Shown: piece by piece, positions 18,591 to 28,149 of the stretch
Position numbering within the stretch: the first letter of the stretch is position 1
Layout: every line of letters starts with the position of its first letter
Notes under the pieces: generated by a model
The model's database searches: none
What the model was told of the DNA's origin: nothing
What the model saw: only the letters and a program-made list of their open reading frames with translations
From: Streptomyces sp. NBC_01445
GTDB taxonomy: Bacteria; Actinomycetota; Actinomycetes; Streptomycetales; Streptomycetaceae
Length of the DNA: 64,000 bases
Reading direction: 5' to 3'
Assembly: GCF_035918235.1 (NCBI RefSeq)
Contig: NZ_CP109485.1
Coordinates: forward strand, 1,860,001 to 1,924,000
Position numbers and translations under genes: made by a program

Positions 18591-20210
18591 ATGGCCACCA
18601 TGACCGAGCAATCCACCGTCCGTAGCGTGACCTACGACCTGCTGCGGGCCCTGAAACTCACCACGGTCTTCGGTAATCCCGGCTCCACCGAGCAGCCCTT
18701 CCTCCAGGATTTCCCCGACGACTTCACGTACGTCCTGGCGCTGCAGGAGGCGTCCGTCGTCGCCATGGCCGATACGTTCGCCCAGGTGACCGGCCGCCCC
18801 GCACTGGTCAACGTGCACTCCTCGGCCGGGCTGGGAAACGCTGTGGGCAACCTGGTTGCGGCGTATCACGGAAACACCCCCCTGATCATCACCTCGGGAC
18901 AGCAGCATCGGGACCTGTTGATCGGGGAGCCGTATCTCGGCAACCGTGAGGCCATCACACTGCCGAAGCCATGGGTGAAGTGGTCCTATGAGCCGGCCCG
19001 CGCCGAAGACGTCCCAGAAGCCTTCATGCGCGCCTATGCGGAGGCGTTGCAGCCGCCGACAGGTCCGGTCTACCTGTCGATTCCCATGGGCGACTGGAAG
19101 GAGCCCCTGTCCGATTTCACCCGGGTGCGGACAGTGAGTGACCGCGTCGCCCCCAGCACCGAGCGGCTGCGCGCATTCGCCGACCGCATCTCCGCCAGCA
19201 GCAGGCCCGCACTGGTCTTCGGGCCGGAGGTCGACCGCGCCGGCGGATGGGAGGCGGCCGTCGCCCTGGCGGAGAAGCTGCGTGCGGCCGTCTACGGCGC
19301 CCCGCTGCTGGACCGCGCCTCCTTCCCTGAAGATCACCCCCTCTTCCGGGGCCCGCTCGGCATGTCGGTGAAGACCATCAGCGACCGGCTGACCGGGCAC
19401 GACCTGGTGGTCGTGATCGGCGCTGAGGTGTTCCGCTACTACCCCTACGTGCCAGGCGACTACCTCCCCGACGGCACGGAGCTCCTGCAGATCACCGGCA
19501 ATCCGGCGGTTGCCGCGGCGGCACGTGTGGGCGACAGCCTCCTGGGCGATCCCGCGATCGCGATCGAGCTGCTCCTGGACATGGTCACGGAGGGATCGAC
19601 GCGAACGGCTCCGGAGCCGATGGCGCGGCCCCGAGAACTGCCGCAGGAACCGAACAGCCCGCTCACCCCGCCCGAGGTCTACGCCACCCTGAGCGAAGTT
19701 CGGCCGCCCGACGCGGTCATCGTCAACGAATCGACCTCCACGATGGCGCAGCAGATCGAATGGCTCCCCACCACCCGGACCGGATCGTTCTTCGCCACGG
19801 CCAGCGGCGGGATCGGCTGGGGTACCCCGGCCGCGGTGGGCGTCGCGCTCGCCGACCGGGACAGAGCTGTCCGACGTCCGGTGGTCGGCCTGATCGGCGA
19901 CGGCTCCTTCCAGTACTCCGTGCAGGCCATCTGGACGGCGGCGCAGCACAACCTCCCGATCGTGTACGTGGTGATGCACAACCACGAGTACTCCATCCTC
20001 AAGTCGTTCGCGGTGCTGGAGGAGACTCCGGGCGTTCCGGGACTCGACCTGCCCGGGCTCGACATCGCCTCCGTGGCGCGCGGCTTCGGATGCAACGCGG
20101 TCGACGTAGAGACCACTCAGGACCTCGAGCGGGAGTTCAAGGCGGCCCTGGCCGCCGGCACCACCACTGTCATCGTGGTGTCCACGCAGCCCCAGAAGGC
20201 GATGTTGTAG
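18591..20210 (+). CDS. Benzoylformate-decarboxylase-like ThDP enzyme
   Basis: Thiamine-diphosphate enzyme, 539 residues. It matches benzoylformate decarboxylase in FGNPGSTEQPFLQDF, the cofactor-activating Glu in LQEASVVAMAD, NVHSSAGLGNAVG (the active-site His), and the LPKPWVKWSYEPA and GPVYLSIPMGDW blocks. The ThDP/Mg motif GDGSFQYS...MHN is complete. At the position of the second catalytic His (VFRYH in the Pseudomonas enzyme, from memory) this protein has VFRYY, with Tyr at residue 284. The substrate may therefore differ, for example another aromatic 2-oxoacid or a carboligation. AGGAAAG precedes ATG 18591; ATG 18600 is an alternative. A truncated SDR follows, suggesting a lost aromatic-degradation operon. 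Confidence 0.88.
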   Translation: MATMTEQSTVRSVTYDLLRALKLTTVFGNPGSTEQPFLQDFPDDFTYVLALQEASVVAMADTFAQVTGRPALVNVHSSAGLGNAVGNLVAAYHGNTPLIITSGQQHRDLLIGEPYLGNREAITLPKPWVKWSYEPARAEDVPEAFMRAYAEALQPPTGPVYLSIPMGDWKEPLSDFTRVRTVSDRVAPSTERLRAFADRISASSRPALVFGPEVDRAGGWEAAVALAEKLRAAVYGAPLLDRASFPEDHPLFRGPLGMSVKTISDRLTGHDLVVVIGAEVFRYYPYVPGDYLPDGTELLQITGNPAVAAAARVGDSLLGDPAIAIELLLDMVTEGSTRTAPEPMARPRELPQEPNSPLTPPEVYATLSEVRPPDAVIVNESTSTMAQQIEWLPTTRTGSFFATASGGIGWGTPAAVGVALADRDRAVRRPVVGLIGDGSFQYSVQAIWTAAQHNLPIVYVVMHNHEYSILKSFAVLEETPGVPGLDLPGLDIASVARGFGCNAVDVETTQDLEREFKAALAAGTTTVIVVSTQPQKAML

Positions 20211-20248
20211 GCCATGCGGCCCTCAGGACCGGAGAGGGGAGTGCAGCC

Positions 20249-20400
20249 ATGGACCTCGGCCTGAAGGGCCGGGTGTACATCGTCACCGGTGGCATCCGCG
20301 GGCTGGGCCGGTCCGCCGCGCGCGAGTTGGTGGCGGACGGTGTGAGAGCGGTTGTCAGCGGGCGCAGCGAGAAGTCCCCGCCGTGTTCGGCCCGTGCCCG
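20249..20400 (+). pseudogene. Beheaded short-chain dehydrogenase (SDR) remnant
   Basis: About 45 N-terminal residues of an SDR: MDLGLKGRVYIVTGGIRGLG carries the Rossmann dinucleotide motif, followed by SAARELVADGVRAVVSGRSE. A good ribosome site (GGAGAGGGGA) precedes the ATG, 39 bases after the decarboxylase stop. Homology ends near 20385 and the convergent SpoIIE gene ends at 20401, so the rest of the gene was lost at a rearrangement junction. The open frame runs on only as antisense of the neighbour. Confidence 0.8.
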
Positions 20401-22500
20401 TCAGGCGGACAGGCTCAGCTCGGCCCAGATCGTCTTGCCTCGTCGGGCAGGGCGGGTGCCCCAGCGCTGGGTCAGCTGGGCGGTGATGAACAGTCCGCGG
20501 CCGGACTCGTCGTCCTCCTCGGCATGTCGCAGCTGCGGGGCGGTGCTGCTCGTGTCGGAGACCTCGCAGATCAGCGTACGGTCGCGGATCAGGCGCAGGC
20601 CGATCGGCCCCTCGGAGTAACGCACGGCGTTGGTGACCAGTTCGCTGACCACCAGCTCGGTGGTGTACTCCAAGTCGGCCAGTCCCCATGCGGACAGCCG
20701 GTCGGCGGTGAGTCTGCGCGCCTCGGCCGCGGCCTCGGGCGCGCCGCGCAGCGTCCAGGAGGCCACCTGGTCGGGGCCCTTGGCACGGGTTCGTGCCATC
20801 AGCAGGACGGGGTCATGCTGATGGCCGTCGGCGGGGAGCACCCGCAGCACCCGCTCGCATGCCTCTTGGAGGCAGCGTGATGCCGGGGCGAGCGCGGCAC
20901 GGATGCGGTCGAGCTGCTGCACGGCTTGCTGGGGATCTCGGTCCTGGACCAGGGGGGTGTTGCACAGGAGCAGGATGCTGCCCTCGGGCAGTTCGCGTTC
21001 CGTGGTCCGATGGGTGGCGATGCCCTGGCCGAGGGGCGGGCCCTGCGGGACGTCGGCGAGCTCCGCCGTTCCGTCGGGGCGAATGATCACGGGCGGCGGA
21101 TGGCCGGCGCTGGACATGGTGCACCGCCGGATCACCGGGTCGTAGACCACGTACAGGCACGTGGTTCCGACGACCCGGTAGCGGGAGGCGTCGTGCGGGG
21201 TGGAGGTCACCTCGTCGTCGAGCCGGGTCACCAAATCATGCAGGCGTTCGAGAAGTTCGTCCGGTGGCACATCCAGGTCGGCCAGGGCGCCGATCGCGGC
21301 GCGGAGCTCGCCCATGGCGGCCGCGGCGTGGAGGCCCTGACCCTCGGTGTCCCCGGCGATCAGGGCGACACGAGCGCCGGAGAGCGGGATCACATCGAAC
21401 CAGTCCCCGCCTGAGCCGGACGGCAGATAGCTGTGCGCGGTCTCGACAGCGGCGTGGACAGGGACCTCGGGGGGCCGGAGGCTGAGCTGGAGCAAGCGGG
21501 CGGCCGACCGCTCCCGGTTGTAGAGCCGGATGTTGTCCAGGGACAGCGCGGTACGGGCGACGAGCTGGGCGGCGAGGGCGGTGTCCTCGTCGACATACGG
21601 GTCCGGACGTCGGCCGCGATAGAAGCAGGCCAGGCCGAGGACCACACCGCGGGCGCACATCGGAACCACGATCATCGAGTGGACCTGGTTCTGGCGCAGC
21701 AACCGACCGCGGACGGGGTCCCGGTCGAGCCACTCGGCGTCCGGCACGAGCCGGGCCACCAATCGCGGACGGAGGTCGGTGAGGCTCTCGCGGTACGGGG
21801 TTCCCGACGGGAAGCCGCTCACCTCTCCTGCCACGGGCCACCCGGCCGTCACGGGACTGCCGTGTGAGCACCAGCCCGCACGACGCAGCGGGATAGCCCC
21901 GAGATGAGGTCCAGGTTCGGGTGCCTCACCGCGCAGTACAGGGTCGAACAGGTCGACGGTGGTGAAGTCCGCGAAGTCGGGGACGGTACCTTCCGCCAGC
22001 TCCTGCGCGGTGTCGAACAGGTCGAAGGCGGTGCCGATGCGGCTGCCGACCCGGTCCAGCAGAGCAAGCCTGGCCTGTGCCTGGTTGCGGTCCGTGACGT
22101 CCAGGATGGCCGCCGCCACCCCCAGGGGGCACCCCTCCAGGTCCTGGAGCCGGAACCAGGACGCCTGCACGGCGACCTCGGCATGCGGAGGCCGGAGTGA
22201 GCGCAGCGTCAGCAGCACGTCGCGCCTGGGACGGCCGGTCTCCAGCACCTCGCGGACCATGGCCTCGACCTCATCCGCCTGATCCTTGCCGTACTCGCGC
22301 AGCACCTCGGCGACCGTGCGTCCGAGCAGGTCCTCGACCGGGAACGCCCGGATGTACCGCGCGGCCGCGTTGAAACGCACCAGACGCAGCTGCGTGTCCA
22401 GTATGTGCAGACCGATCGGCGACTCTGAGAACAGCGCCCTGAGAGTGGCGTCATCCACGTCGCGCGAAGTACCACCCGGGATGTCCGGCGAAGTATTCAT
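20401..22500 (-). CDS. PAS-GAF-SpoIIE phosphatase with HATPase (anti-sigma-like) domain
   Basis: A 699-residue multidomain regulator. A PAS domain lies at about 20-130 (SPIGLHILDTQLRLVRFNAA) and a GAF domain at about 160-330 (SMIVVPMCARGVVLGLACFY). A PP2C/SpoIIE phosphatase follows at about 345-545 (GGDWFDVIPLSG, IAGDTEGQGLHAAA, SSAGHPPPVI). A C-terminal HATPase domain of the anti-sigma-factor kinase type has the N-box VSELVTNAVRYS. Such fused proteins control alternative sigma factors by dephosphorylating anti-anti-sigma proteins and rephosphorylating them. Input is probably a small ligand or light/redox signal through PAS and GAF. No sigma factor is adjacent. Confidence 0.92.
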   Translation of the reverse strand: MNTSPDIPGGTSRDVDDATLRALFSESPIGLHILDTQLRLVRFNAAARYIRAFPVEDLLGRTVAEVLREYGKDQADEVEAMVREVLETGRPRRDVLLTLRSLRPPHAEVAVQASWFRLQDLEGCPLGVAAAILDVTDRNQAQARLALLDRVGSRIGTAFDLFDTAQELAEGTVPDFADFTTVDLFDPVLRGEAPEPGPHLGAIPLRRAGWCSHGSPVTAGWPVAGEVSGFPSGTPYRESLTDLRPRLVARLVPDAEWLDRDPVRGRLLRQNQVHSMIVVPMCARGVVLGLACFYRGRRPDPYVDEDTALAAQLVARTALSLDNIRLYNRERSAARLLQLSLRPPEVPVHAAVETAHSYLPSGSGGDWFDVIPLSGARVALIAGDTEGQGLHAAAAMGELRAAIGALADLDVPPDELLERLHDLVTRLDDEVTSTPHDASRYRVVGTTCLYVVYDPVIRRCTMSSAGHPPPVIIRPDGTAELADVPQGPPLGQGIATHRTTERELPEGSILLLCNTPLVQDRDPQQAVQQLDRIRAALAPASRCLQEACERVLRVLPADGHQHDPVLLMARTRAKGPDQVASWTLRGAPEAAAEARRLTADRLSAWGLADLEYTTELVVSELVTNAVRYSEGPIGLRLIRDRTLICEVSDTSSTAPQLRHAEEDDESGRGLFITAQLTQRWGTRPARRGKTIWAELSLSA

Positions 22501-22900
22501 CAGTGAGAATTATTGCTCTCCTACCACGTACCGGCACCTGCACGGAACCGCCGACGTGGACGCGTCGGGTACGGACGGTGATGTGTCCCGGGCCGTGTCG
22601 TCAGTGGCCGGGAACAGGTGAGGGCAGCGCGCGCCGAGCCGGCCACAACTCGCTGTATGAGCCACCGAGCCCGCACTCCGTTGTGCATCTCCGGTGGGCT
22701 CGGCTCGCACACGTGGACCTTCAAGCGGGTGCCGAAGACACCACTGATCACGGGCCTCCGCCGACCGTACGACTGACAACGACGCGGCTCACGCTCGCCT
22801 CAGCAGGCGGAACCGACGCGGTGGCCAAAGGAGTGATCCATGGGCCACCGCCCGGTGACGCCGCCCGCGGCACGAGGCCCGCGGGTGCAGGCTGACGGTC
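22501..22900. other. Divergent intergenic region
   Basis: 400 bases between the SpoIIE gene (left) and the DUF4331 gene (right). No gene is supported. It probably contains both promoters. The first 60 bases next to the SpoIIE start are relatively A/T-rich (ATTATTGCTC). Confidence 0.4.
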
Positions 22901-23869
22901 ATGTCTCATCACCTCAGCGGAGCCGACCTGCGGTCTCCCATGAACGACGCCCGGCTGGACCTGACGGACCTGTTCGCCTTCACCGTTCCCGGCGGCCGCA
23001 CCGCGCTGATCATGAACGTGAACCCCATCGCCCCCACCGGCGGCCAGGCGTTCCACCCCGACGCCGTCTACCGCATCAACGTCGACACCGACGGCGACCA
23101 GCAGGCCGACATCGCGTTCAGTTTCGTCTTCTCCGAGCCCCGGGACGGGCAGCAGACCGCCACCGTGTACCGGGCGACCGGCGACGAGGCACGTGCTCAC
23201 GAAGCCGCCGGGCAGGTGATCGTCACCGAGGCACCGGTCTCCTTCGGACCGGCACCCAACGTGATCGAGGCAGGTCCCTACCTCTTCTCCGCGGGCCTGC
23301 GCAGCGACCCGTTCTTCGCAGATCTGGACGGCATCATCCACGACTTCCAGTGGACGGGTGTGGACTGGGGAGCCGACAAGAACATCTTCGGTCTCGTCCT
23401 CGAGATGCCCGACACCGAGCTCGGCTCGAACCCGGTCTTCGGAGTGTGGGCTCGGGTGAGCCTGAGGCAGAACGGCGCGCTCAAGTCCGTGGACCGGGGC
23501 GCCCATCCGTCCCTGACCGCGTACTTCAACCCCGAGAACGACGCGAAGACCGCCTACAACGAAGGCGAGCCCGCCCAGGACTGGGAGACCTACCGCGTAC
23601 CGTGGACCGCCGTCCTCCAGCACACCGGCGACTACGAGCCCCAAGACGCCGAGCAGGCCCTGCGCACGGTGCTCCCCGACATTCTGCGCTTCGACCGCGA
23701 CCAGCCGGCCGCCTACCCCAACGGCCGCACGCTCACCGACGATGTGACCTCGGCACGTCTCGCGATGGTGTCCGGCGGAAAGATCACCAGCGACCGCATC
23801 GGCCCGCACACCGACCTCCTGCCCGAGTTCCCCTACCTCGGCACTCCGCACCCGGCCCCTGCGGGCTAG
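22901..23869 (+). CDS. DUF4331 family protein
   Basis: A 322-residue DUF4331 protein. It begins MSHHLSGADLRSPMNDARLD and contains DLTDLFAFTVPGGRTALIMN and HPDAVYRINVDTDGDQQADI, the conserved opening of this family. The C-terminal part has DILRFDRDQPAAYPNGRTLTDDV, which is also conserved. There is no signal peptide. The family has no proven reaction; its sheet-rich architecture with repeated DxD motifs suggests a metal-binding propeller. The ribosome site is weak. A PucR-type regulator lies 310 bp downstream on the same strand and may or may not be linked. Confidence 0.85.
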   Translation: MSHHLSGADLRSPMNDARLDLTDLFAFTVPGGRTALIMNVNPIAPTGGQAFHPDAVYRINVDTDGDQQADIAFSFVFSEPRDGQQTATVYRATGDEARAHEAAGQVIVTEAPVSFGPAPNVIEAGPYLFSAGLRSDPFFADLDGIIHDFQWTGVDWGADKNIFGLVLEMPDTELGSNPVFGVWARVSLRQNGALKSVDRGAHPSLTAYFNPENDAKTAYNEGEPAQDWETYRVPWTAVLQHTGDYEPQDAEQALRTVLPDILRFDRDQPAAYPNGRTLTDDVTSARLAMVSGGKITSDRIGPHTDLLPEFPYLGTPHPAPAG

Positions 23870-24178
23870 GAGTTGTCGTCGGAGTGGGTCGGGTCGGTTG
23901 ACGACAGTGTGATGGTTCGTCGTCATGAACTGTCCGATGTGAACTGGGAGTTGCCGGAGCCGGTCATGTAACCGTCCCCTCTGGCGCTGACGAGCGAGCC
24001 ATGCCGCGCCCCCTCCCACTGTGCCCCCCAACACTCCTTGCCGTGCCGATCTGTGCCGGTTCACAGGAATGCGCCGAGGGCTCCGCGAGCCGTGCCGCGA
24101 CGCTTGTCCGGCGCACTGGCCGCCGTGAGAGTGACTCCGGTCCGACCGCTGTCGGCCGCGCCACACCTGGGATTCCCC

Positions 24179-25396
24179 ATGCGCATCCCCACGGGATCTG
24201 TGGACGCACCGGTGGCGCCCCCGGAGATCCTCAGCCGCGCGGCGCGACTGCTGCGCGGACAGACCTCGGTCCTCGTGGAGAAGTCCCTGGAGCGCATCCG
24301 TGAGGGCGTCAGCCACTACTCGAGCCCGATGCTCGCGCCCGCCGATGTGACGGAGCGGGTCCACGAGGCCCTGGAGATCGCGGTCGAGGCACTGGCCGTG
24401 CCCGAGCGCTTCCTCGCCTCGGGAGAGCACGCCTGGAGCGTGGGCAGGAAGCGGGCCCTGGAGGGCACACCGATGCTCGCGGTCCTGCAGGCGTACCGCA
24501 TCGGCGCGTCCGTGCTGTGGGACAGCCTGGTCGACGCCGCGTTGAAGGGCGCCCCGGAGCAGGCGGGGCCGCTGGTCCACGCCGCCAACGACTTCTGGCG
24601 GTTCGTGGCCCGGGACACCACGATCGTGATGGAGTCGCACCGCCGTACCCTCGCGGGACTGGCCCGGGACGACGGCCGCAAACTTCTACCGGTCCTCAAG
24701 GCCCTGCTGCGCGGGCACAGCGACCCGATGGACATCGCCGCCACCGCATGCGCCTTCGACGTTCCGGTGGCGGGCCGCTACGCCGTGGCCCGCCTCGACG
24801 GTCCCGCCGCGTCCCGCCCGGCGGAGGCCGCCGTCCGTGAGGACGTCGGCGACCTGCGGCTGTACTGGTGTGCGCTGCCGGACGGCCAGGCGGTCGTGGC
24901 GCAGCTCGGGGACGCCTCGCTGGAGGAGCTGGCGAGCGCGCTGGCCGCCGGGCCGGGTGTCCGCGGGGGCATCAGCCCGGTTGTCGCGGGACTCGCCGAA
25001 CTCGGCCGGGCCAAGGAGCTCGCCGAACTCGCCCTCGGCGCGTGCCGTCGGGACGATGAACTGGTGCTCCTGGAAGACCGCATGGTCTCCGGCCTGGTAC
25101 TGGCCCGCCCGGACCTGGCGTCGGGCATCGCGCACAGAGTGCTGGGTCCGGTACTGGACCTGGACCCCGCCGATCGCGCGGCGCTGCTCGACACTCTGGA
25201 GGCGTGGCTCGACTGCCAGGGTTCAACGGACCGTGCCGGTGAACTGCTGTACTGCCACCGCAACACCGTACTCAACCGGCTGCGCCGCCTCGAGCGGCTG
25301 ACCGGGCGGCTGCTGGACCACCCGCGCGATCTGGTGGACCTCACCCTGGCCCTGGAGGCATGCCGGACCGGGTCGGCGGACCAGAGCTCTCACTGA
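24179..25396 (+). CDS. PucR/CdaR-type transcriptional regulator
   Basis: A 405-residue regulator. The N-terminal half (about 10-170) is the helical RsbRD-like sensory region found in streptomycete PucR proteins (LLRGQTSVLVEKSLERIREG). A GGDEF-like degenerate middle follows. The C-terminal HTH_30 domain has the hallmark LLYCHRNTVLNRLRRLERLTGR. The start at 24179 (MRIPTGSVDAPV) is chosen because homology begins there; the ribosome site is poor, so an upstream start is possible. The ~310 bases before it hold no other gene. The target is unknown; the DUF4331 gene upstream is a candidate. Confidence 0.85.
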   Translation: MRIPTGSVDAPVAPPEILSRAARLLRGQTSVLVEKSLERIREGVSHYSSPMLAPADVTERVHEALEIAVEALAVPERFLASGEHAWSVGRKRALEGTPMLAVLQAYRIGASVLWDSLVDAALKGAPEQAGPLVHAANDFWRFVARDTTIVMESHRRTLAGLARDDGRKLLPVLKALLRGHSDPMDIAATACAFDVPVAGRYAVARLDGPAASRPAEAAVREDVGDLRLYWCALPDGQAVVAQLGDASLEELASALAAGPGVRGGISPVVAGLAELGRAKELAELALGACRRDDELVLLEDRMVSGLVLARPDLASGIAHRVLGPVLDLDPADRAALLDTLEAWLDCQGSTDRAGELLYCHRNTVLNRLRRLERLTGRLLDHPRDLVDLTLALEACRTGSADQSSH

Positions 25397-25518
25397 CGAC
25401 AGCGTCGGCAGCGCTTCGACAGAGTCCGACTTCGGCAGGAACTCCCCCGCGCCACGGCCGTCACTCAAGGCCGCCCGGCGCACACCAGGGCACGGAGAGC
25501 GCCCGGCCGCTCCGCCCG

Positions 25519-26226
25519 CTACCCGGCGTCCCCGCGGTTGCGCTGCCGTTCCAGGCTGAGCCGCAGGTGCTCGGCCATCGCTTCCGATGCGCGCTCGGGA
25601 CTGCGGCGCAGCACCGCACGGACGATGCGCTCGTGCTCGGCGAGGGTCGGCTCGCCCGCGCCGGGGATGGAGCGGAGCCGGAAGATGTGCAGATGGGAGT
25701 GGAGGCGCTCGATGGCGTCCGCGAGGAGCAGGCGCCCGGCGCCGGCCGCAACGGCATCGTGGAAGCGCTGGTCCAGCGCCACGAAATCGCGGTAGGCGGC
25801 GTACCGGCCGTCCACTGCGGGGCGGGTCTGCATGTCCTCCAGCAGCTGCTCGAGGGTGTCCAGCTGCGCCTCGTCGGCATACCTCGCTGCGAGAGCCGCG
25901 GCCCGCGGTTCCAGGAGCAGCCGCATCTCGAAGAGCTGCTCCAGCCCTTCCGGCGTGAGCAGTTCGGTCGCGCGGTAGCCCGCCAGCGACCGTTTGACCA
26001 GCAGCCCGTCGGACTCCAGGCGGGCCAGGGCCTCGCGCACCGGGGTGGGCGAGACCTGGAGGGACCGCGAGAGGGACTCGATGCCGACGCGGGCGCCGGG
26101 GACGATCTCGTGGTCCATCACCATGGCCTTGATGGCCTCGTACACGGTGTCCGTCAGCACCTGGCGCTGCGGCTTCGCGGCCGGGCCGTTCAGGCGGTCG
26201 GAGGCAGGGGGGTCGTGGGACGGCAT
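25519..26226 (-). CDS. GntR-family regulator, FadR/FCD subfamily (deoxy-sugar locus)
   Basis: A 235-residue repressor with a winged-helix domain at about 20-90 (PGARVGIESLSRSLQVSPTPVREALARLESDGLLV) and a C-terminal FCD domain of about 140 residues. In the FCD domain, the Asp/His residues that bind metal or ligand (for example FVALDQRFHDAV) are in place. It lies 60 bp downstream of the mutarotase gene at the end of the transporter operon, on the same strand, so it probably represses that operon in response to a sugar-acid intermediate. A candidate operator lies upstream of the binding-protein gene. Confidence 0.9.
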   Translation of the reverse strand: MPSHDPPASDRLNGPAAKPQRQVLTDTVYEAIKAMVMDHEIVPGARVGIESLSRSLQVSPTPVREALARLESDGLLVKRSLAGYRATELLTPEGLEQLFEMRLLLEPRAAALAARYADEAQLDTLEQLLEDMQTRPAVDGRYAAYRDFVALDQRFHDAVAAGAGRLLLADAIERLHSHLHIFRLRSIPGAGEPTLAEHERIVRAVLRRSPERASEAMAEHLRLSLERQRNRGDAG

Positions 26227-26287
26227 CCGGCCTCCAGGTGCGCAGCGAAGGATCGATCGGTGGGGACGAGTCTATCGAGGCCGTTCC

Positions 26288-26611
26288 CTACTCCATGAGG
26301 AACACCTGTTCAAGGCCGGTCCACCACTCCCCCGGCGCCGCCTCCTCGACCGGCTCCTGGCAGGGGTCGGTGAGCGCCCACCACGCCTGCGTCGCCTCGT
26401 CGTCCGCCATGGCCCGCAGGTCCGCTTCCAGGTCGTCGCCGTGGTACTCGAAGTAGCTGAACAGCCGGTCCCCCAGCAGGTGGATCGAGTAGTTGGCGAT
26501 GTGGGAGCGGCGCAGCCGGTCGAGGACCGGCTGCGGGACGTCGCGGTGCAGCTGCCGGTACACGGCGAGCTTCTCGGGCCGCACCTTGATGACCTGGGCC
26601 ATGCGCTTCAT
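26288..26611 (-). CDS. L-rhamnose mutarotase family protein
   Basis: A 107-residue dimeric alpha/beta-barrel protein that interconverts anomers of L-rhamnose (RhaM/RhaU) or a related deoxy-sugar. It shows the family pattern: an N-terminal KVRPEKLAVYRQLH with the catalytic His region, NYSIHLLGDRLFSYFEYHG, and WWALTDPCQEP near the C-terminus. It is the last enzyme gene of the operon, overlapping the ABC ATPase gene by 4 bp. With an alpha-L-fucosidase in the same locus it may act on L-fucose, because members of this family are not always specific. Confidence 0.92.
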   Translation of the reverse strand: MKRMAQVIKVRPEKLAVYRQLHRDVPQPVLDRLRRSHIANYSIHLLGDRLFSYFEYHGDDLEADLRAMADDEATQAWWALTDPCQEPVEEAAPGEWWTGLEQVFLME

Positions 26612-28149
26612 GCCGTGTTCCTCTCCTGTACGGCCTCCTCGGGCCGGCCGTGGATGAGACGGATGATCCGGCCGCTCATCTCCTCGTAGTCGTGATCGTT
26701 CTGTACTTCGCCGCGCGTGCGGTAGCCACCCATGACGACGATGCGGTCCGCCAGGGTCACCATCTCGCCGAGGTCGCTGCTGATCAGCAGGATCGGCAGG
26801 CCCTTGCCCGCGAGCTCCCAGAGCAGTTCGTGAAAGGCCCTCTTCGTACGGATGTCAACGCCCACGGTGGGCTCGTCGACGACCAGCAGACGGGTGTCGG
26901 CGGCGAGCCCCTTCGCGAGGCTCACCTTCTGCTGATTGCCCCCGGAGAGTTCCCCGGCGGGCTGGTCGAGTCCCGAGATACGGATGCCGAGTTGCTCGAC
27001 CAGCTCCGCCGCCGTGGCGCGTTCGCGGTCGGCCGGTACGTACCCCAGGGCGCGGGCCAGCTTCCGCCAGACGGTGACCGTGATGTTCCGCACGATCGGC
27101 TGCTCCAGGAAGACGCCCTCCTCCTTGCGGTTCTCCGTCACATAGCCGATGCCGTGCTCGTGCAGCGCCTGCCTGGGCGAGTTGATGCGCACCGGGGCAC
27201 CGTGCACCCGGACCTCGCCGGACTCGATGCGGTCAAGTCCCAGGATCGCCTTGGCCAGTTCGCTGCGGCCCGCGCCGACGAGTCCGTACAGTCCCACGAT
27301 CTCGCCCACCCGGACATCGAGCGTGATGTCCCGGTGCCCGGCGCCGGTGGAGAATCCGGAGAGCGAGAGGGCGGGCGGTGAGGTGGTGTCGACGGTCCGC
27401 GGTGTGAAGCCGGACGTCGTGTGGGCGCGGCCCACCATCAGGTTCACCACGTCGTCGTGGGTGTGGTCGGCGAGGGGTGCGGAGTCCAGTACGGACTTCC
27501 CGTCGCGCAGCACCGTGACCGTGTCGCACACCGCGAACACCTCCTCCAGCTTGTGGCTGACGAAGACGACGCAGGTGCCCCGGTCCGCGAGCCTGCGGAT
27601 CACCCCGAAGAGCCGCTCGGTCTCCTGGGGCGAGAGGGACGCGGTCGGCTCGTCGAGCAGCAGGACCCTGCTCTCGGTGAACAGCGCCTTCGCGATTTCC
27701 ACCAACTGCTTCTGCGCGACGGACAGTTGGGAGACCGGTGTCTGCGGATCCAGTTCCACCCCGATCTCGGCCAGGCACCTCAGGGCGGGGGCGGACATCG
27801 CCTCGCGGTCGATCATCCCGCGTCGGGACGGCGGGGCCTGGAGGCAGATGTTCTCCGCGACGGAGAAGGCGGGCACCAGGTTCCGCTCCTGGTGCACGAC
27901 CCCGATCCCGGCGTGCGCGGCCTCGAGCGGCGACCGGAACCGTACGCCCTCACCGTGCAGCAGCAACTGCCCGCCGTCCGGCGGGTGGACCCCGGTGAGG
28001 ACCTTGATCAGGGTGGATTTCCCCGCACCGTTCTCGCCGAGCAGGGCGTGTACGGTGCCGGCCTCCAGGCGCAGCCCCACGCCGTCCAGCGCGCGGACGC
28101 CGGGGAAGACCTTGACGATGCCGCGGGCCTCGAGAAGTACCTTGCTCAT
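26608..28149 (-). CDS. Sugar ABC transporter ATP-binding protein (RbsA type)
   Basis: A 513-residue tandem ATPase of a carbohydrate ABC importer. The first cassette has Walker A GENGAGKSTL, a degenerate signature (LSVAQKQ) and Walker B LLLDEPTASLS. The second has a degenerate Walker A (GLVGAGRSE), the signature LSGGNQQKVSLAKG and Walker B LLVVDEPTVGVD. This asymmetric pattern is normal for the family. It overlaps the mutarotase gene and the first permease gene by 4 bp each, so the operon is translationally coupled. Confidence 0.95.
   Translation of the reverse strand: MSKVLLEARGIVKVFPGVRALDGVGLRLEAGTVHALLGENGAGKSTLIKVLTGVHPPDGGQLLLHGEGVRFRSPLEAAHAGIGVVHQERNLVPAFSVAENICLQAPPSRRGMIDREAMSAPALRCLAEIGVELDPQTPVSQLSVAQKQLVEIAKALFTESRVLLLDEPTASLSPQETERLFGVIRRLADRGTCVVFVSHKLEEVFAVCDTVTVLRDGKSVLDSAPLADHTHDDVVNLMVGRAHTTSGFTPRTVDTTSPPALSLSGFSTGAGHRDITLDVRVGEIVGLYGLVGAGRSELAKAILGLDRIESGEVRVHGAPVRINSPRQALHEHGIGYVTENRKEEGVFLEQPIVRNITVTVWRKLARALGYVPADRERATAAELVEQLGIRISGLDQPAGELSGGNQQKVSLAKGLAADTRLLVVDEPTVGVDIRTKRAFHELLWELAGKGLPILLISSDLGEMVTLADRIVVMGGYRTRGEVQNDHDYEEMSGRIIRLIHGRPEEAVQERNTA

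Noticed and set aside
22748..24640. A 630-codon minus-strand frame across the DUF4331 gene
   Set aside because: Antisense shadow; the DUF4331 and PucR proteins on the plus strand are clear.
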